Shown here one piece after another: positions 58,892 to 64,000 of a stretch of 64,000 bases of DNA (its first letter is position 1; each line of letters begins with the position of its first letter). The notes beneath the pieces are model-generated. The model did no database searches. It was not told the DNA's origin and was given only the letters and a program-made list of their open reading frames with translations. The stretch comes from an uncultured Christensenellaceae bacterium (lineage in GTDB: Bacteria; Bacillota; Clostridia; Christensenellales; UBA3700). The stretch is taken from contig CAJUOK010000003.1 of NCBI GenBank assembly GCA_910588015.1, positions 48,193 through 112,192 on the forward strand, written 5' to 3'. Both the position numbers and the translations under genes were made by a program.

Positions 58892-59312
58892 TGTTGATAA
58901 CCTCCTCCGTGAATTTGCCTAGCTGATTTACTTCAATGAGTATTCCACATTCGTCTTCGTACACCCAGCTCTTTTCCGCAGTCTCTCTTACAACCTGCGC
59001 ATCGTCTATCCAAAACCCTACTTCCGTCATACAGTCCTTGAGCATTTTTTCGAGATTGTCGGTATCGGGTTTCGTTATCCGCCACTCGTTAGCCTTATGC
59101 GACTTGCCTTTCGGAAACCGCCACGAGACTTTCAGCTCAATTGCACCCTCCATCGGTTCTTGCGGTTTGAAAGGTCGCAAATGCCGGATTATTTCCGCTT
59201 GCGCAACCTTGACATTTTCGGGTTTATAGAAAAAAGGTCTACCGCGCACTATTTTGACCTTGCGTTCTTGCGCCGTTACTGTCGGCGGAATCATAAAGAG
59301 AAAAATCTTCAT
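58884..59312 (-). CDS. RusA-family Holliday junction resolvase
   Basis: 142 residues from ATG 59312. The catalytic region KPDTDNLEKMLKDCMTEVGF, WIDDAQVVRETAEK with aspartates at the D-x-D-N and D-D positions is the RusA signature. N-terminal IPPTVTAQERKVKIVRGRPF. It resolves branched DNA made during phage replication. Confidence 0.9.
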   Translation of the reverse strand: MKIFLFMIPPTVTAQERKVKIVRGRPFFYKPENVKVAQAEIIRHLRPFKPQEPMEGAIELKVSWRFPKGKSHKANEWRITKPDTDNLEKMLKDCMTEVGFWIDDAQVVRETAEKSWVYEDECGILIEVNQLGKFTEEVINNG

Positions 59313-59350
59313 TTCTGTTGCCTCCTTGTTTTTTTCAGAAAGGTTAAGAG

Positions 59351-59421
59351 CCAATAAACGGGAGGTGCTTGGGGATAGGACGGACTTTGAGTCCTATCCT
59401 ACAACCCCTCTCCGTATTGGC
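59351..59421 (-). promoter_or_regulatory. highly structured element between primase and rusA
   Basis: GGATAGGAC (59373-59381) and GTCCTATCC (59391-59399) are perfect inverse copies; outside them GGGG/CCCC, ACGG/CCGT and CCAATA/TATTGG can pair in turn, folding the whole 70 bases. No reading frame or T-run. It may be an RNA element in the rusA leader, or a replication origin or processing site. Confidence 0.55.
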
Positions 59422-59492
59422 GGCGTCAGTTGCTATTTATAAGCCCTTTCTGCCAGTTTTTTCTGCCGCCAAAATTGCGCCTTCTGCCAATA

Positions 59493-61493
59493 TCACTTTT
59501 TGCGAGTTATTAAGCCTTTATGAGTCGCATATTCATCTGCGAATTCCGTAACTCTCGCTCGTACCGTCCGCTCGGCTATACCCAAGTATTCCGCTATTGT
59601 CGATGCCGGGCAAGTTCCATCAATTGAAACGTTTATATCAAAGGCTCTGTCGAACTCCTCCTTACGAAGCTCTGGTGTCTGCTTGCGCTTACCGCTCTTT
59701 GTAAGATTACTTTTGGGGTCTCCTTCGCTATATAAGCCGCCAAGTATGCCTTGCTCATCAACTCGGTGAATCGGGTATTCGAACCAGAAGTTGCGAGGCT
59801 TGAAGTTCGGGAACTCTCGAAGTGAGCATTCTAATCGCCAAGCCGTAGAGTTGAGATTATCGGCATTTTCGTTCAAGAACTCTTCGCTAGTTTCGAGCTG
59901 AATCATATCGAGTTGCGCATCGGGGTCTCTTGCGAAAACTCCACTGCCGGATGCTCTGTCCATTGCCTTTTTATAGCCTTGCGCGCCCTTCGAATGGTGA
60001 TGGCAGTAAATTGTAGCGCATCCAGAAACTTGGCAGATTTTATCAAACTGATTACAGAACTGCCCCATTTCAGAAGCGTTATTTTCATCCCCAGTAATGA
60101 CTTTATAAATGGGGTCGATTATGACCGCATCAAAGTGCTGACTGCTTACCCTTCGCAGCAGTTTCGGTACAAGCTTGTCAAGCGGTACGGCGTGACCGCG
60201 CAAATTCCAGATGTAAATATCATTTGGGTATTGCGGCTTGATATTCTGTGCCTTATAAATTTCCGAAAAGCGGTTGATGCACGATGCAGGGTCTATTTCG
60301 AGATTGACATATATGACCTTGGATTTCTTACACTCGAAACCGAGCCATTTCTTGCCTTCCGCCATTGCCACAGCAAGCTCCATCAATAGAAACGACTTAC
60401 CCGCTTTGGACGAACCCGAAATGAGCATTTTATGTCCGCAACGCAGAACGCCCTTGATGAGTTCGTCCGGCAGCTTCGGCGGATTTTCGAGTGCTTCACC
60501 GAGTAGCGTGAAAGCGGGCAATTCGTCATCCGCACCTTCGACATAGTCGAGCCAATCTACCCAAGACCGCCTTCCTATATTCGTTGCAATAAGCGTTTGC
60601 ATCTGCCCGTTCCGCGTAACCCCAGGCATACGAGAAAGCCGAGACGGATTTCTGTTCTGCTTGTCTACCTTCAGTCCGTTCTTTTCAAGATAGTCGTAAA
60701 GGAAATCGACACGCTTACGATATTCTTCGTAGTTTTCTGCATCCACCCTCACAATAGCGTGAAGGCTCTTTCCACCAGAGTGCGTGAGCGTTGCAATCGG
60801 TAATTCGAGCTTGCGGTAAAGCGCATCTTGCTCGGGTATCGGCATATCATCGCTTTCTACAAGCGCATAGGAAAACCGAGTAACGTTTTCGTTTTTAACG
60901 CCCATTCCATCAAGCGGATTAAATCGCACCCAGGCACCGCAGTCCTTTTTCCAATCCCCAATGGTTGCACCGAGGTCGTTCGGGTACTTGCGGATTTGCG
61001 CAATAAGTTCCGCTGCCGTGCGGTCATATACGCCCTTGCTCGGCATCCATTTGCCTTCGTTGTCTTTCCAGACATCATTTGAAACATAGCCAACCAGGTC
61101 ATTGGGTTCAAACAAGGTTTCAAGAAACTTTATAAGCTGTTCTGCCGGGGACTGCGTTTTCGGCAATTCGTATGTTACCCCGTCCCCGTCATACTCAATG
61201 ACATCGTTCCAGTCCATACACCCATCGCCTTCAAAGGCGTGAGGTGTGAACCCGCGCTCTTTCGCCATCTGCACTATCGTTCCGCCCGACACTGGTTTTG
61301 CCGAACCCGTGAAAGACTTCCACTTTCTCTCGCACTCGCCAGGCTTATACCGCTTGTCCGCTTGACTCCAACTATCCCAAACAGTCCAGTCGTAGCCTTC
61401 GGTCTTTAACGCCATACCAACCTGCACCCATTCTTCATAAGAAGTCGATGCCGCATCAATGTATTTCAGTGCTTCGAGAATGTTGTTTTCCAT
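59493..61493 (-). CDS. phage primase / RepA-type ATPase fusion
   Basis: 666 residues. N-terminal about 75 residues resemble PriCT-type domains (EEWVQVGMALKTEGYDWTVW, RKWKSFTG). The centre has an archaeo-eukaryotic-primase-like part (YALVESDDMPIPEQDALYRK, THSGGKSLHAIVRVDAENYE). Then comes an ATPase of the RepA/KaiC type with Walker A ISGSSKAGKSFLLMELAVAM and Walker B FDAVIIDPIYKVI, and CHHHSKGAQGYKKAMDRASG. The C-terminus has a winged-helix-like end. It would start and unwind replication. Coupled to the helicase gene (shared base). Confidence 0.88.
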   Translation of the reverse strand: MENNILEALKYIDAASTSYEEWVQVGMALKTEGYDWTVWDSWSQADKRYKPGECERKWKSFTGSAKPVSGGTIVQMAKERGFTPHAFEGDGCMDWNDVIEYDGDGVTYELPKTQSPAEQLIKFLETLFEPNDLVGYVSNDVWKDNEGKWMPSKGVYDRTAAELIAQIRKYPNDLGATIGDWKKDCGAWVRFNPLDGMGVKNENVTRFSYALVESDDMPIPEQDALYRKLELPIATLTHSGGKSLHAIVRVDAENYEEYRKRVDFLYDYLEKNGLKVDKQNRNPSRLSRMPGVTRNGQMQTLIATNIGRRSWVDWLDYVEGADDELPAFTLLGEALENPPKLPDELIKGVLRCGHKMLISGSSKAGKSFLLMELAVAMAEGKKWLGFECKKSKVIYVNLEIDPASCINRFSEIYKAQNIKPQYPNDIYIWNLRGHAVPLDKLVPKLLRRVSSQHFDAVIIDPIYKVITGDENNASEMGQFCNQFDKICQVSGCATIYCHHHSKGAQGYKKAMDRASGSGVFARDPDAQLDMIQLETSEEFLNENADNLNSTAWRLECSLREFPNFKPRNFWFEYPIHRVDEQGILGGLYSEGDPKSNLTKSGKRKQTPELRKEEFDRAFDINVSIDGTCPASTIAEYLGIAERTVRARVTEFADEYATHKGLITRKK

Positions 61494-63088
61494 TATGCCT
61501 TCGCTCCTTCGGGTACATATTTAGAGGGGTCAATGCCACGGGGCAAGAACCATCTGTTATTTGCAATTCTTGTTATCATCTTGCTTGCCGCTTCGAAACT
61601 CCAAGTACCCACATGGTAGAAACCGTAACGTTCCAAACAGCGTATCTGCTTCGGCGTTGCAAGTCCCTCAAACTGCCGAGTTTTCAGCTTGTCGATGATA
61701 AGCGTTGCTAAACCACAGTTCGTTACGCTCTCGGGATAGATGCCGTGCATTTCAAGGTAATCGAGCTGCCGTTCCGTGGGCGGAGACATCTCCCAAGCGA
61801 AGGTCGGCGTGTAATTTGCCAAGTCCTCCGCAGCAATCGAAAGCGCATATTGTATGGGGTCAACCAACTTTCTCTGACGCTTCTTCATAGCTTCAAGCTC
61901 ACGAGCAAGGCTCTCTTCCCTTTCACGGATGACATCGCTCTCCGCTTCATCCTCCGCAGCGATTAGGTCGATACCGCTCTCGTTGTCCATCATTTTTTTA
62001 TCGATGCGAGCGGCAATCTGCTCGTCTTTTGAAATAAGCGCCGAAGGTCTACAAAGGTCGTGCCGTTCTGTCATCCAAAGGAAATCAAGCAAAAGAAGCT
62101 CTTTCTTGTTGGGAGACAGTCGCATTCCCCGTCCGACCATTTGTTGGTATAAACTGCGAACCTTCGTAGGTCGTAACACAATGATGCAGTCTACACTGGG
62201 GCAGTCCCAACCTTCCGTCAGCAACATCGAATTACAAAGCACATCGTATTCGCCGTCTTCAAAGTTTTTGAGTATTTTGTCTCTATCTTTGCTTGCGCCA
62301 TTGACCTCGGCAGCTCGGAAGCCGTGAACATTCAACAGCTCACAGAAATTCTGCGATGTTTTGACGAGCGGTAGGAAAACCACTGTCTTTCTGCCCTTGC
62401 AATAGTTCAACATTTCAAGAGAGATTTGGTTTAAGTAAGGTTCAAGCGCACTGCCGATTTCGCCAACAGCATAGTCCCCGTTGGAAAATCCGACATTCGC
62501 AATATCCAATTCCAAAGGAATCATCTGTGCTTTTACAGGGCAAAGGAATTTGTCTCTTACCGCCTGGTTGAGTGTGTACTCAAACGCCTTGCTGTCGAAA
62601 AACTTACCGAGACTCTTTTGGTCTGCTCTGTCCGGGGTTGCCGTAACGCCGAGAACCTTTGCGGTATCGAAATAGCCGAGTATGCGTTGGTAGCTTTCGC
62701 TCATACAGTGATGAGCTTCGTCCACTACTATCAAATCGAAGTAGTCCTTGGGAAACTTCGCCAGCCTTCGCTCCTGACACAACGTTTGCACCGATGCCAC
62801 CGTTACTCGCTCGAATCTGCCAAGCGAAGTTGACTCGGCTTTTTCAAGCGCAGTGTCCAACCCACAAGCGAACTTCAATTTGTCCGATGCTTGGTCGAGC
62901 AACTCTCCGCGGTGTGCAAGGATAAGTGCGCGCTTCCCATTCAAGACACTACTTTCTACTACTTTCGCAAATACTATCTTGTTACCCGTACCCGTAGGAA
63001 GCACAACCAAAGTATGGTTATGCCCCCTTTGGAATTCGTCGGATACGGCTTGGATAGCACTCGACTGATAAGGTCGAAGTTCTATCAT
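61493..63088 (-). CDS. superfamily 2 helicase with altered Walker A
   Basis: 531 residues. Motifs: RPYQSSAIQAVSDEF (Q region), PTGTGNKIVFAKV (I), IVVDEAHHCMSE (II, DEAH), LGVTATPDR (III), CNSMLLTEGWDCPSVDCIIV and QQMVGRGMRLSP (V, VI). Motif I reads GTGNK where GTGKT is normal, so the usual lysine is displaced by one residue. The C-terminal third has two repeats similar to PPTERQLDYLEMHGIYPESV and LATPKQIRCLERYGFYHVGT. It is probably a replication or recombination helicase; ATPase strength is uncertain. Confidence 0.88.
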   Translation of the reverse strand: MIELRPYQSSAIQAVSDEFQRGHNHTLVVLPTGTGNKIVFAKVVESSVLNGKRALILAHRGELLDQASDKLKFACGLDTALEKAESTSLGRFERVTVASVQTLCQERRLAKFPKDYFDLIVVDEAHHCMSESYQRILGYFDTAKVLGVTATPDRADQKSLGKFFDSKAFEYTLNQAVRDKFLCPVKAQMIPLELDIANVGFSNGDYAVGEIGSALEPYLNQISLEMLNYCKGRKTVVFLPLVKTSQNFCELLNVHGFRAAEVNGASKDRDKILKNFEDGEYDVLCNSMLLTEGWDCPSVDCIIVLRPTKVRSLYQQMVGRGMRLSPNKKELLLLDFLWMTERHDLCRPSALISKDEQIAARIDKKMMDNESGIDLIAAEDEAESDVIREREESLARELEAMKKRQRKLVDPIQYALSIAAEDLANYTPTFAWEMSPPTERQLDYLEMHGIYPESVTNCGLATLIIDKLKTRQFEGLATPKQIRCLERYGFYHVGTWSFEAASKMITRIANNRWFLPRGIDPSKYVPEGAKA

Positions 63089-63102
63089 TTAGCACCTCGC
63101 TA

Positions 63103-63582
63103 TTAGAACGGGATGTCCCCATCGTCATCGCAAACGACAAGATTATCGATTGCCGTGAAAAAATCGGGATTGTAATCGTAGAACTTATCGATGTCGTTGA
63201 TGGTTTTTTCCTCGCCGCTATTGTTGGTATAGGTTCTCTGCTTGAAATGCGCTCTGCCCTTGCTGCCGACAACCTTATTCCAGTCCATAACGAGCTTTTC
63301 GCCCGCTTTCTTCTGTCCAATGCAACGGAAGAAGGATGCAATACGCCATTCGAGCGTTCTGTAAAGCAGTAAGTCGAACCTTACCACGCAAACGCCTTCT
63401 TTCGTCTTGACTTGCACGGTAATCGTTGCCTTGTTGCAAGCGGGAACTTTCTGTCCGCCGGGGAATCTGCCGCGCTCGAAGTTTGTAACGATGAAGTTGT
63501 AATCGCCCTCTTCAAGCAATACGAACTCCTGTCCGTCCGATTCGATGGTATCGTTCCAATCCATCATGTTCTTGTCTTCCAT
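63103..63582 (-). CDS. DUF669 protein (single-strand-binding-like)
   Basis: 159 residues. The start MMDWNDTIESDGQEFVLLEE, GDYNFIVTNFERGRFPGGQK and VVGSKGRAHFKQRTYTNNSG match DUF669, usually placed next to a Sak4-like recombination ATPase and suspected to bind DNA. The short motif MDWND also appears in the primase (CMDWNDVIEYDGDGVTYELP), an odd sharing. It starts one base from the stop of the gene upstream. Confidence 0.85.
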   Translation of the reverse strand: MEDKNMMDWNDTIESDGQEFVLLEEGDYNFIVTNFERGRFPGGQKVPACNKATITVQVKTKEGVCVVRFDLLLYRTLEWRIASFFRCIGQKKAGEKLVMDWNKVVGSKGRAHFKQRTYTNNSGEEKTINDIDKFYDYNPDFFTAIDNLVVCDDDGDIPF

Positions 63583-64000
63583 TATTCGTTTCCTCCGTTA
63601 TTGTTTTCTTTGATTGTTTGCACGATTTTTTTGAAATTGGGAATCACCCAACGATTGAAAAATTCGGGAGCGTATTCTTCAAGGATAGTCCCTTCGGGAT
63701 AGTGTCCCTTGGAAACCACAAGGCTTTCAAGCTGACCTTCCGTGATGCCGCTGTCCGCCACGAGTTTCTTGACCTTTTCTACAAGGTTCTCTGCCTTCAG
63801 TTCTTCCTTCTTGGGTGTATTTTTCTTTGTGGGGACATCGGTGAAAAGATGTGCGATTGCCGCAAAGTCAAGGTCAAGCTCGTCGGGAAGGTCAAATCTG
63901 TTTTTCGCATCCCAGCACGGGTTGTGAGTCGTGTACATTACACGCTTGCCGCCTTGCGCTTTCTTTGCGTTATTTTCCGTAGTAACTACGAAAGTCTTAT
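63582..64000 (-). CDS. C-terminal part of a Sak4/AAA-type phage ATPase, 5' end outside window
   Basis: The frame is open to the right edge: KTFVVTTENNAKKAQGGKRV and MYTTHNPCWDAKNRFDLPDE, then an acidic helical tail. The segment CWDAKNRFDLPDELDLDFAA is typical of the end of phage AAA_24/Sak4 recombination ATPases, which act with DUF669 proteins. An ATG at 63938 exists but the homologous-looking sequence goes on beyond it, so the gene is cut by the window rather than starting there. Confidence 0.75.
   Translation of the reverse strand, partial: KTFVVTTENNAKKAQGGKRVMYTTHNPCWDAKNRFDLPDELDLDFAAIAHLFTDVPTKKNTPKKEELKAENLVEKVKKLVADSGITEGQLESLVVSKGHYPEGTILEEYAPEFFNRWVIPNFKKIVQTIKENNNGGNE

Noticed and set aside
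1..64000. tRNA genes, rRNA, retron or reverse transcriptase, Cas genes
   Set aside because: None seen on reading the predicted proteins and intergenic sequence; a computed scan would be needed to exclude a tRNA with certainty.

Overview
The window looks like accessory DNA of a low-to-moderate GC Gram-positive bacterium, probably an uncultured gut-type clostridium. Strong AGGAGG ribosome binding sites, BhlA/UviB and LL-H type holins, Dit/Tal tail genes, a phi13-type tail protein, SHOCT-associated serine recombinases and small proteins of clostridial mobile elements all point that way. No housekeeping gene, tRNA, rRNA or CRISPR array was seen. The window is almost entirely mobile DNA, and most genes read on the minus strand.

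Region 1 (1-5.0 kb) is a three-gene operon. It encodes an SPFH scaffold protein with a double zinc ribbon, a small helical protein, and a very large protein with zinc ribbon, TIR, TPR-like helices, three membrane segments and BspA-type leucine-rich repeats. The last one runs off the left edge. Its layout (predicted inside TIR, outside LRR) resembles a Toll-like receptor and is the most striking candidate system here.

Region 2 (5.0-9.6 kb) is the late end of a short-tailed prophage: capsid 3' end, adaptor-like and nozzle-like genes, a coiled-coil protein and two holin-like proteins. Its capsid-like gene is cut at about 9.56 kb, where new DNA begins. Region 3 (9.6-20.1 kb) is cargo. It has an RNase III split into two overlapping frames with two dsRNA-binding domains plus a 470-aa partner, expressed from a clear promoter through a structured leader. 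It also has a packed ten-gene operon with a macro domain, a metallophosphatase, an unpaired RelB-like protein and several unknowns. Region 4 (20.1-26.5 kb) has divergent XRE regulators and a plus-strand operon: an inactive resolvase paralogue, a large serine recombinase with an unusual C-terminal domain, two proteins repeating that domain, and two ParB-like proteins.

Region 5 (26.6-64 kb) is a siphovirus-type prophage read right to left. It begins off the right edge with a probable Sak4-like ATPase and a DUF669 protein. Next come a helicase, primase/ATPase, RusA and an ArpU-like regulator, then a ParE/Phd toxin-antitoxin pair with two candidate small RNAs. HNH nuclease, small terminase, a minimal S-adenosylmethionine synthetase and two DNA methyltransferases follow. 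Four genes then each have their own promoter (terminators follow three), and after them come large terminase, portal, protease, capsid, connectors and tail genes including a -1 frameshifting chaperone. Holins, a PAPS-reductase-like protein, a SHOCT protein and three serine recombinases end the run. A promoter type with fixed 18-base spacing (CTGGAY-N18-TAATRT) precedes two recombinase genes and all four single-gene units, suggesting one regulon. No endolysin was recognised.
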